This document shows, piece by piece, positions 57,694-64,000 of a stretch of 64,000 bases of DNA. Position numbers and translations under genes: made by a program. Source of the stretch: an uncultured Bradyrhizobium sp. (GTDB lineage: Bacteria; Pseudomonadota; Alphaproteobacteria; Rhizobiales; Xanthobacteraceae); assembly GCF_936928535.1 (NCBI RefSeq), contig NZ_CAKZHY010000061.1, positions 1 to 64,000 of the forward strand, given 5' to 3'. A model generated the notes under the pieces. That model saw only the letters and a program-made list of their open reading frames with translations. It did not search any database and was not told the origin of the DNA. The stretch's first letter is position 1. Each line of letters begins with the position of its first letter.

Positions 57694-57744
57694 TTGACGG
57701 AAACCCGACCGTTTCGTATTCTAGCTAGAAATTCTAGCTAGAAT
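57694..57744 (+). promoter_or_regulatory. Promoter and palindromic operator of the toxin-antitoxin pair
   Basis: TTGACG (57694-57699), a 17-nt spacer, then TATTCT (57717-57722) form a good promoter. The -10 box overlaps a 27-bp element (57718-57744) made of two copies of ATTCTAGCTAGA, one base apart, which also reads almost the same on the other strand. This is the expected operator for autoregulation by the antitoxin. It is 9 nt from the antitoxin start codon. Confidence 0.8.
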
Positions 57745-57753
57745 GGATCGGTC

Positions 57754-58011
57754 ATGTCCCGGCGCAATTGGTCCATCCAGGACGCCAAGAATCGGTTCAG
57801 CGAGGTGGTCGAGGCGGCGCGGCGCGCGCCGCAGACGGTCACCAAGCACGGCAAGCCAACCGTCATGGTGGTCGACGTGGCAGAGTATGAACGCCTGCGG
57901 CGCCTCGAACGCGCGAAGGCTCCCTCCTTTGCGGACGTGTTACTCGCCATGCCTCAGGATGATCGCGAATTTCCGCGGGCGAAAGTCCGGATGCGCGAGC
58001 CCGGAATCTGA
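57754..58011 (+). CDS. Type II antitoxin, Phd/YefM-like
   Basis: An 85-aa protein opening 'MSRRNWSIQDAKNRFSEVVE' and 'PQTVTKHGKPTVMVVDVAEY', the classical Phd/YefM fold with the WSIQDAKNRF N-terminal strand-helix. It would bind the operator just upstream and neutralise the toxin. Its stop overlaps the toxin start by one base (TGATG), fixing the pairing. Confidence 0.92.
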   Translation: MSRRNWSIQDAKNRFSEVVEAARRAPQTVTKHGKPTVMVVDVAEYERLRRLERAKAPSFADVLLAMPQDDREFPRAKVRMREPGI

Positions 58012-58424
58012 TGTTTTTGATCGACACCGTCGTTTTGTCTGAGTTGCGCAGACGCGAACGCGATCCGGGTGTCGTCAGGTGGTTCGAGCGCCAGCGTACC
58101 GCGGATCTTTTTCTCAGTGTCGTTAGCATCGGCGAAATAGAGCGTGGGATCGCCCGACAAAGCACGGCCGACGCGGGTTTTGCGGCGGCGCTTGCTGCTT
58201 GGCTGGACCAGGTTGTGAACCTCTATGGTGAGCGGATCGTACCGTTCGACTTGCGCGCGGCACGTCGTTGGGGCGCGCTGAGCGCTGCCCTTGGCAATGA
58301 CAGCGCCGATCTCATGATCGCGGCCACTGCGCTGGAAAACGGCTTCACCGTGGTCACGCGAAATGTGTCCGACTTCAAACCCGCCGGGGTTACGGTGCTC
58401 GATCCTTTCAGCCACAGAACTTGA
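58011..58424 (+). CDS. vapC: Type II toxin, PIN-domain VapC/FitB-like
   Basis: A 137-aa PIN-domain ribonuclease. The acidic metal-binding residues are at Asp5 ('FLIDTVVLSEL'), Glu42 ('VSIGEIERGI'), Asp100 ('SADLMIAATALENG') and Asp121 ('TRNVSDF'). Such toxins cut tRNA or other structured RNA and are blocked by the partner antitoxin. It overlaps the antitoxin stop by one nucleotide. Whether it is still active cannot be told from sequence, but all key residues are present. Confidence 0.92.
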   Translation: MFLIDTVVLSELRRRERDPGVVRWFERQRTADLFLSVVSIGEIERGIARQSTADAGFAAALAAWLDQVVNLYGERIVPFDLRAARRWGALSAALGNDSADLMIAATALENGFTVVTRNVSDFKPAGVTVLDPFSHRT

Positions 58425-58542
58425 TCCTCATGCCGAGGTCGCCGTGGCCGTTGTGGAAAGGCAGCCAGCCGAATGACCGATTTTTTGCCTTATCAGACCT
58501 CACAGGCTTATCGGTCGATCGATAACGTTCTACAGGAGACGC

Positions 58543-60069
58543 ATGCTCGGACGCATCTTCACGGTTGGTGGTTACACGCTGCTCTCGCGGCTGACGGGGT
58601 TTGCCCGCGACATCATGCTCGCGGCGATCCTCGGCGCCGGTCCCGTGGCCGACGCCTTTTTCGTGGCGCTGCGGCTGCCCAATCATTTCCGCGCGATCTT
58701 CGCCGAAGGCGCCTTCAATGCAGCCTGGGTGCCGGCCTATGCGCATGTCCATGGCGAGAAGGGGGAGGGCGCGGCACGGCTGTTCGCTGACCGCATCTTC
58801 ACGCTGCTCCTGACCTCGCAGGTGGTGCTATTGGTCGTCGCCTGGCTGTTCATGCCGCAGGCCATGAGCATTTTGGCGCCGGGCTTTAGCGAGGATGCCG
58901 AGCAGCGCAAGCTCGCGATCGAGCTGACCCGGATCACCTTTCCCTATCTGCTCCTGATCACGCTGGTGACGCTCTATGGCGGCATGCTCAACGTGATGCA
59001 GCGCTTTGCCAGCGCCGCGGCCGCGTCGATCTTCCTCAATGTCGCGATGATGATGACCTTGGCGCTTGCGGCCTGGTTTCCGACCGCCGGCCACGCCGCG
59101 GCCTGGGGCGTCCTCATCTCGGGCTTCATGCAATATTTCCTGCTCGCCGGCGATCTCGCTCGCCACGGGGGCATGCCGCGTTTCGCGCCGCTCAAGCTCG
59201 ACGAAGACGTCCGCGCCTTCTTCAAGGCGCTGGGACCCGCGACCTTGGGCTCGATGGGCACGCAGGTCGCGCTGTTCGCCGACACCATCATCGCGACCTT
59301 CCTGCCCGCAGGCGCGCTGTCGGCGCTGTATTATGCCGACCGCCTTAACCAACTGCCGATCGGTGTGATCGGCATCGCCATCGGCACGGTGCTGCTGCCG
59401 GAGATGTCGAAACGGATCACGGCTAACGACCATGACGGCGCGATGAAGGCGCAGCGCCGCGCCTTCGATTTCACGTTGCTGTTCTCGATCCCGTTCGTGG
59501 CGGCCTTCCTGACCGTGCCCGACGAGATCATGCGCGCGCTGTTCGCCCGCGGCGCGTTCTCCAAGGCCGATGCGATCGCCGCCGGCGGCACGCTCGCGGC
59601 CTATGCGATCGGCCTGATCCCTTTCGTGTTGATCCGGAGCGCAGTTGCGACCTTCTACGCCCGCAAGGATACGGCGACGCCGGTCCGGGCGTCGCTGACC
59701 GGCATCGCCGTCAACGTCGCGCTGAAAGTCGCCCTGATGGGCTCGCTGGCCCAGATCGGCCTTGCGCTCGCAACCGCCGTTGGCGTCTGGACCAATCTCC
59801 TGCTGGTGCTGTTCTTCGCCATCAGGCGCGGCTTTCTCGTGCTCGACCGCGCTTGGCTAATGTCGCTCGCCAAATTCCTGCTGACCGGCGTGATTCTGGC
59901 GGTGGCCTTCTGGCTGATCGCACGGTTCAGCGGTGCTTCGCTAGGCGCGATGCGCTTTCATGACGAAGTGACGCTGGTGCTGCTGGCCGTCGGCGGCACG
60001 ATCGTCTATGCGCTCGCAATCCTCCTGCTGTTCGGCCGCAGCTGGCTGCTCGTGCTGGTGCGCGGTTAG
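58543..60069 (+). CDS. murJ: Lipid II flippase MurJ
   Basis: A 508-aa membrane protein with about fourteen segments. The start 'GGYTLLSRLTGFARDIMLAA' and 'RLPNHFRAIFAEGAFNAAWV' are the MurJ/MviN signature. 'FADTIIATFLPAGALSALYY' and 'DRLNQLPIGVIGIAIGTVLL' follow in the centre. It moves the peptidoglycan precursor lipid II across the inner membrane. ACAGGAGACGC precedes the ATG. In related genomes trpS usually follows murJ, from recall; here it does not. Confidence 0.96.
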   Translation: MLGRIFTVGGYTLLSRLTGFARDIMLAAILGAGPVADAFFVALRLPNHFRAIFAEGAFNAAWVPAYAHVHGEKGEGAARLFADRIFTLLLTSQVVLLVVAWLFMPQAMSILAPGFSEDAEQRKLAIELTRITFPYLLLITLVTLYGGMLNVMQRFASAAAASIFLNVAMMMTLALAAWFPTAGHAAAWGVLISGFMQYFLLAGDLARHGGMPRFAPLKLDEDVRAFFKALGPATLGSMGTQVALFADTIIATFLPAGALSALYYADRLNQLPIGVIGIAIGTVLLPEMSKRITANDHDGAMKAQRRAFDFTLLFSIPFVAAFLTVPDEIMRALFARGAFSKADAIAAGGTLAAYAIGLIPFVLIRSAVATFYARKDTATPVRASLTGIAVNVALKVALMGSLAQIGLALATAVGVWTNLLLVLFFAIRRGFLVLDRAWLMSLAKFLLTGVILAVAFWLIARFSGASLGAMRFHDEVTLVLLAVGGTIVYALAILLLFGRSWLLVLVRG

Positions 60070-60152
60070 CGCGAAGAGGTGCTCGCCTCCAGGATGCACC
60101 CGACCACTGCACATCTCTTGATTTTGCGCGATTGCCGTGCTATTGGCCGCCC

Positions 60153-60230
60153 ATGATTAAATGCTCGCGCAAAGTCAACTTCTGGAACATGACCCGCTTC
60201 GGCTGGGCCGTGGAAGGAGTCGTGCGCTAG
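60153..60230 (+). CDS. Possible 25-aa leader peptide upstream of a terminator
   Basis: An ATG-to-TAG frame encoding MIKCSRKVNFWNMTRFGW followed by AVEGVVR, containing Trp at positions 11 and 18. It is followed by a terminator hairpin at 60258 and the DUF1127 gene at 60330. Its position fits an attenuation leader or simply a long 3' region of murJ. No ribosome site is obvious. Proposed with low confidence because two Trp codons are weak evidence. Confidence 0.3.
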   Translation: MIKCSRKVNFWNMTRFGWAVEGVVR

Positions 60231-60257
60231 CAATTCGACGACGACATCTTTTCCACC

Positions 60258-60291
60258 AGGCCCCGCCGGCATCGGACGGGGCCTTTTGTTT
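60258..60291 (+). terminator. Rho-independent terminator
   Basis: AGGCCCCG, loop of 11 nt, CGGGGCCT, then TTTGTTT. It lies 189 nt after the murJ stop and 39 nt before the DUF1127 gene, so it can end murJ transcripts or regulate the next gene. Confidence 0.85.
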
Positions 60292-60329
60292 GGCCACGCT
60301 CCCTGTCGGCACAACAGCAGGAGCGTACG

Positions 60330-60728
60330 ATGCCACCACAACTGACGGATATCTCACCCGGGATCGGGGCTGACGCCGCAAGGCGCGGCCTCAGTCTCTC
60401 GATCGTGTCGGCCAAGAGTGCGGTCGATCAGGCACTGGCAGCCCGCCTCAAGGCGTCCGCTGCGGCGCTGGACGACGCTTTGTCGGAAAAGGACGCAGCC
60501 GGGCCGCCGGCCGCATCGACGCAAGGCCTGCTCGGTCTGCTCAAGCGGGCTTGGCGTGCGTATTGGCAGCTGCGCCATGGCCAAGCGCTCGACCTGTACG
60601 ATCTGAGCGACAGAGAACTGATGGACATCGGCCTGACGCGCGGCGAGCTTGACTACATTTCACCGCAGCGTGCCATCGATAATCTGAGAGACAGCACGCG
60701 CTATCTCTGGAACCGCGGCGGGATGTAG
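60330..60728 (+). CDS. DUF1127-containing protein
   Basis: A 132-aa protein whose C-terminal part 'RHGQALDLYDLSDRELMDIG' then 'LTRGELDYIS' matches DUF1127, a small basic helix-loop found in many alphaproteobacterial proteins. An N-terminal helix-rich extension of ~75 residues precedes it ('GLLGLLKRAWRAYWQL' just before the domain). Small DUF1127 proteins affect RNA turnover and phosphate or nitrogen responses in some rhizobia, from recall; the longer N-terminus makes the function here uncertain. Confidence 0.85.
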   Translation: MPPQLTDISPGIGADAARRGLSLSIVSAKSAVDQALAARLKASAAALDDALSEKDAAGPPAASTQGLLGLLKRAWRAYWQLRHGQALDLYDLSDRELMDIGLTRGELDYISPQRAIDNLRDSTRYLWNRGGM

Positions 60729-60956
60729 ATGATCAACTGCAACACCTGCGCTCTGAGAACGAGTGGCGACTTAGTACGGCCGCTTGTTCTCAGACTTGCG
60801 CGGTGAGGCCATCGGGTCGACTCAACGACGTCGGGGGGCTCTGACAGGCGAGGTACGAGGCATTTTTTTGCGGGGCCGACCCGCCTAAACCCGTTTGCAC
60901 TGCCAGTTTTTCCACGGCAATATGCCCCCAAAACAACCATAGGACGGGACAAGACA

Positions 60957-63266
60957 ATGGCAGCCCCCATCAAGTTCGGCGTCGGCCAAAGCGTGCTGCG
61001 CAAGGAGGACGACGCGCTGATCCGCGGCAAGGGCCGCTATACCGACGATTACGCGCCGCAGGCCGCGCTGCGCTGCCTGGTGCTGCGCTCGCCGCATGCG
61101 CATGCCAAGTTCACCATCGATGCCAGCCGGGCCCGCACCCTTCCCGGGATTGCGCTGATTCTGACCGCCGCCGAGGTCGCCGATCTCGGCAATCTGCCGT
61201 GCCTGTTCAATCTCGAGACCGATCCGTTCACCGGCCCGCCTTACCCGATCCTCGCCAAGGATGAAGTGCGGCATGTCGGCGATGCCGTCGCCTTCGTAGT
61301 CGCCGAGACCATCGACCAGGCGCGCGACGCGATCGAGGCGATCGAGGTCAAATGGAGCCCGCTGCCGGCGGTGACAGGCGTGGTCAACGCCGTGAAGAAG
61401 GGCGCACCGCAGGTCTGGCCGGACAAGCCGGGCAATGTGCTGTTCGACGTCTCGATCGGCGACAAGAAAGCGACGGAGGCCGCCTTCGCCAAGGCGCATA
61501 CGGTTGCCGAAATCTCCATCGTCAATCCGCGCGTGGTCGCGAGCTTCATGGAGACGCGCGCGGCGGTCTGCGAATACGACGCCAAGGCCGATCATCTGAC
61601 ACTCACGGTCGGCAGCCAGGGCAGCCACCGCCTGCGCGACATCCTGTGCCAGAACGTACTCAACATCCCCACCGACAAGATGCGCGTGATCTGCCCCGAC
61701 GTCGGCGGCGGCTTCGGCACAAAACTGTTCCCGTATCGCGAATACGCCTTGATGGCCGTCGCGGCGCGCAAGCTGAAGAAGGCCGTGAAATGGTCGGCCG
61801 ATCGCTCCGAGCATTTCATGGGCGATGCGCAGGGCCGCGACAACGTCACCACCGCAAAGATGGCGATGACTGAGGACGGCAAGTTCCTTGCGATGGATTG
61901 CGACCTGATGGGCGACATGGGCGCCTATCTGTCGACCTTCGGACCCTATATCCCTCACGGCGGCGCCGGCATGCTGCCGGGCCTCTACGACATCCAGGCC
62001 TTCCACTGCCGCGTGCGCACCATCTTCACCCACAGCGTCCCCGTCGATGCCTATCGCGGCGCCGGCCGGCCTGAGGCCGCCTATGTCATCGAGCGCCTGG
62101 TCGACGCCTGCGCGCGAAAACTCGACATGACGCCGGATGCGATCCGCCGCAAGAATTTCATCCAGCCGAAGGCGCTGCCCTACAAGACCGCGACCGGCAA
62201 GGTCTACGATTCCGGCGATTTCGCCGCGCATCTGAAGCGCGCGATGGAGATCGGCGAATGGAAGGAGTTTTCAAAACGGGCCAAGGCGGCCAAGAAGAAC
62301 GGCCTGATCCGCGGCATTGGCCTTGCGAGCTACGTCGAGATCTGCGGCGTGATGGGCGAAGAGACCGCGAACGTGCGGCTCGAACCCAACGGCGACGTCA
62401 CCGTCCTGATCGGCACGCAGTCGAGCGGGCAGGGGCACCAGACCGCCTATGCGCAGATCGTTGCCGAACAGTTCGGCCTGGCGCCCGAGCGCGTGCACGT
62501 CCGTCAGGGCGATACCGCGGAGATCGCGACCGGTCTCGGTACCGGCGGCTCGGCCTCGATCCCCTCAGGGGGCGTCAGCGTCGAGCGGGCGACGCGTGAT
62601 CTGGGTACGAAGCTGAAGGAGATCGCGGCGCAGGCGCTGGAAGCGAGCGCGGGCGATCTTGAGATCACCGACGGCGTGATCCGCATCGCCGGCACCGACC
62701 GCTCGATCTCGTTCGCCGATCTCACCAAGCGCGCGAGCGCCGATCCGTCCAAGCTGAAGGGAACCGCGACCTTCGCCAGCGCCGACGGCACCTATCCGAA
62801 CGGCACGCATCTGGCCGAGGTCGAGATCGATCCGGCCACCGGCATCATCAAGATCGTCAACTACGTGATCGTCGACGATTTCGGCAAGACGCTGAATCCG
62901 TTACTGCTGGCGGGCCAGGTCCATGGCGGCGCCATGCAGGGCATCGGCCAGGCGCTGATGGAGCAGGTGGTCTATGGTGCGACCGACGGCCAGCTCATCA
63001 CCGCTACCTATATGGACTATGCGCTGCCGCGCGCCGCTGATGGTCCCGCCTTCGTGTTCGAGACCAACAATATTCCCTGCACGACCAATCCGATGGGCGT
63101 GAAGGGCGCGGGCGAGGCCGGCGCGATCGGCTCCTGTCCGGCGGTCGTCAACGCCATCGTCGACGGGCTCTGGCGCGAATACAAGATTGATCACATCGAC
63201 ATGCCGGCAACCCCGGAACGGGTGTGGATCGCGATCAACGAGCACCATCGCCGCCACAGCCTGTGA
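60957..63266 (+). CDS. Xanthine dehydrogenase-family molybdopterin-binding subunit (CoxL-like)
   Basis: A 769-aa large subunit of the molybdenum hydroxylase family. The start 'FGVGQSVLRKEDDALIRGKG' and 'RYTDDYAPQAALRCLVLRSP' are typical. 'AYRGAGRPEAAYVIERLVDA' at about residue 365 replaces the AYRCSFR loop of true form-I CO dehydrogenase, so this is a form-II-like hydroxylase. 'GTQSSGQGHQTAYAQIVAEQ' and 'GVKGAGEAGAIGSCPAVVNA' (catalytic Glu in GEAG) follow. The usual small FAD and iron-sulfur subunits are not adjacent in this window, so partners are unknown. Confidence 0.92.
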   Translation: MAAPIKFGVGQSVLRKEDDALIRGKGRYTDDYAPQAALRCLVLRSPHAHAKFTIDASRARTLPGIALILTAAEVADLGNLPCLFNLETDPFTGPPYPILAKDEVRHVGDAVAFVVAETIDQARDAIEAIEVKWSPLPAVTGVVNAVKKGAPQVWPDKPGNVLFDVSIGDKKATEAAFAKAHTVAEISIVNPRVVASFMETRAAVCEYDAKADHLTLTVGSQGSHRLRDILCQNVLNIPTDKMRVICPDVGGGFGTKLFPYREYALMAVAARKLKKAVKWSADRSEHFMGDAQGRDNVTTAKMAMTEDGKFLAMDCDLMGDMGAYLSTFGPYIPHGGAGMLPGLYDIQAFHCRVRTIFTHSVPVDAYRGAGRPEAAYVIERLVDACARKLDMTPDAIRRKNFIQPKALPYKTATGKVYDSGDFAAHLKRAMEIGEWKEFSKRAKAAKKNGLIRGIGLASYVEICGVMGEETANVRLEPNGDVTVLIGTQSSGQGHQTAYAQIVAEQFGLAPERVHVRQGDTAEIATGLGTGGSASIPSGGVSVERATRDLGTKLKEIAAQALEASAGDLEITDGVIRIAGTDRSISFADLTKRASADPSKLKGTATFASADGTYPNGTHLAEVEIDPATGIIKIVNYVIVDDFGKTLNPLLLAGQVHGGAMQGIGQALMEQVVYGATDGQLITATYMDYALPRAADGPAFVFETNNIPCTTNPMGVKGAGEAGAIGSCPAVVNAIVDGLWREYKIDHIDMPATPERVWIAINEHHRRHSL

Positions 63267-63365
63267 GGCGGCCGCCGCGCGGCCCGCGGGAATGAACCGC
63301 CCGCGGCCGGGTTCTAACCCCTATGGTCTCCCCCAAACCGACTTGCGAGCCGGAGTAACAAGCCT

Positions 63366-63815
63366 ATGAAACGAATTCTTGTTGTCGCGGGCACCCTGCT
63401 TCTGGGTGCAGGCGCCGTGATGGCGCAGCAGCAGGTCGCCGTCGAGCAGGACAATCTGATGCGCTCGCAGGCCAAGAGCATGTACGGCGTCATCCTCAAG
63501 ATGACGAAGGGCGAAATCCCCTACGATCAGAAGGCCGTCGACGCGGCGATCGCCAGCCTCGAGGCCGACGTCGCCAAGATCGCAAAGACCTTCGAGGTCA
63601 ATCCCAAGCAGGACGTGGTCAACTCGCATTATGGTTCCTCGCCGAAGGTCTGGCAGAACAAGGCTGATTTCGACTCCAAGATCCCGCCGGTGCAAAAGGC
63701 GATCGCGGACGTCAAGGGCAAGATCACCGACGTGGCGAGTCTGAAGGCCGCCTACACCGCGATGAACGACCGCTGCAACGATTGCCACGAGACATATCGG
63801 CTGAAGCTCAAGTAG
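63366..63815 (+). CDS. Cytochrome c556 / c'-type class II haem protein
   Basis: A 149-aa secreted cytochrome. 'MKRILVVAGTLLLGAGAVMA' is the signal peptide. The mature part is helix-rich and the single haem motif CNDCH lies near the C-terminus (residues 137-141 in 'MNDRCNDCHETYRLKLK'), as in class II cytochromes c. 'LMRSQAKSMYGVILKMTKGE' fits the N-terminal helix carrying the distal residue. It may carry electrons for the molybdenum hydroxylase 100 nt upstream, as an inference from position. Confidence 0.92.
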   Translation: MKRILVVAGTLLLGAGAVMAQQQVAVEQDNLMRSQAKSMYGVILKMTKGEIPYDQKAVDAAIASLEADVAKIAKTFEVNPKQDVVNSHYGSSPKVWQNKADFDSKIPPVQKAIADVKGKITDVASLKAAYTAMNDRCNDCHETYRLKLK

Positions 63816-63853
63816 GACGGCGCGCTGTTGCCTCAACCATAGCTACGTACTCC

Positions 63854-63957
63854 GTGTCATCGCCCGGCTTGACCGGGCGATCCAGTACGCCGAGACGGCT
63901 GCGATTGAAGCGATGGGCCGCGGCGTACTGGATTCCCCGCTTTCGGGGGGAATGACA
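63854..63957. repeat. Intergenic palindromic repeat after the cytochrome gene
   Basis: GTGTCATCGCCCGGCTTGAC with GGGCGATCCAGTACGCCG on the left pairs with CGGCGTACTGGATTCCCCGC and GGGGGGAATGACA on the right. The layout (GTCAT... CGGCGTACTGGAT ...ATGAC) matches the elements near 25.2 and 29.8 kb. No gene is visible from here to the window end. Confidence 0.72.
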
Positions 63958-64000
63958 GCGGTGGGTGCGGTAAATTCTCCGCCCACGCCCTGACGGATCA

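Noticed and set aside
60957..63266. Form-I carbon monoxide dehydrogenase CoxL
   Set aside because: The active-site loop reads AYRGAGR rather than AYRCSFR, and CoxS and CoxM are missing nearby.

Overview
The window is high-GC alphaproteobacterial chromosome, most likely Bradyrhizobium or a close relative (Nitrobacteraceae). This rests on gene content and style: two complete branched-chain-amino-acid-type (Liv) ABC importers, a solitary CoxL-like molybdenum hydroxylase, long (473 aa) AhcY, and several copies of the intergenic palindromes typical of that group. No database search was possible, so the genus is an inference.

Layout. (1) 1-4.3 kb: a decayed IS5-family transposase on the minus strand, then a large serralysin-type RTX metalloprotease and a family-4 glycosyltransferase. 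(2) 4.4-14.2 kb: a phenylacetate-CoA-ligase-like enzyme, an AGE-family sugar epimerase, and a minus-strand cluster livG, acyl-CoA synthetase, livH, livM, livK, livF. Its layout suggests uptake of an organic acid followed by CoA activation. (3) 14.5-18.8 kb: a Crp/Fnr regulator, an MFS transporter, a HemD-family protein, purU and a small lipoprotein. (4) 19-25.2 kb: a second, plus-strand liv operon (livK-H-M-G-F) followed closely by a MetE-like methyltransferase; a perfect 40-bp palindrome overlaps a promoter-like sequence upstream. (5) 25.3-31.4 kb: a TPR-caspase protein, a methyltransferase with an N-terminal DNA-binding-like segment, metK and ahcY, i.e. the S-adenosylmethionine cycle. (6) 31.5-38.7 kb: a flavin monooxygenase, MFS exporter, an SDR lacking the catalytic tyrosine, a LysR regulator, a 51-aa protein, an LpxO-like hydroxylase, a SnoaL-like protein and a fumarylacetoacetate-hydrolase-family enzyme.

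(7) 38.7-57.7 kb is a cell-envelope glycan region: an MsbA-like exporter, galE, a glycosyltransferase, the heptose genes gmhB, waaF, hldD and hldE, a CapD/WbpM-like dehydratase, a WecA-like initiating transferase, a flippase-like membrane protein, a UDP-glucuronate 4-epimerase-like enzyme, manC, and a Gfo/Idh oxidoreductase plus DegT aminotransferase pair of the kind that makes amino sugars. A PilZ protein and a 60-aa protein sit inside it. Together these can supply core heptose, GDP-mannose, galactose-type and amino-sugar precursors and start and export a lipid-linked glycan. (8) 57.7-64 kb: a Phd/VapC-type toxin-antitoxin pair with a clear promoter and palindromic operator, murJ, a possible leader ORF and terminator, a DUF1127 protein, the CoxL-like hydroxylase and a cytochrome c556/c'-type protein.

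No rRNA, complete tRNA, intact insertion sequence, CRISPR array or prophage was seen. Many long open frames on the opposite strand of high-GC genes are shadows and are left out.
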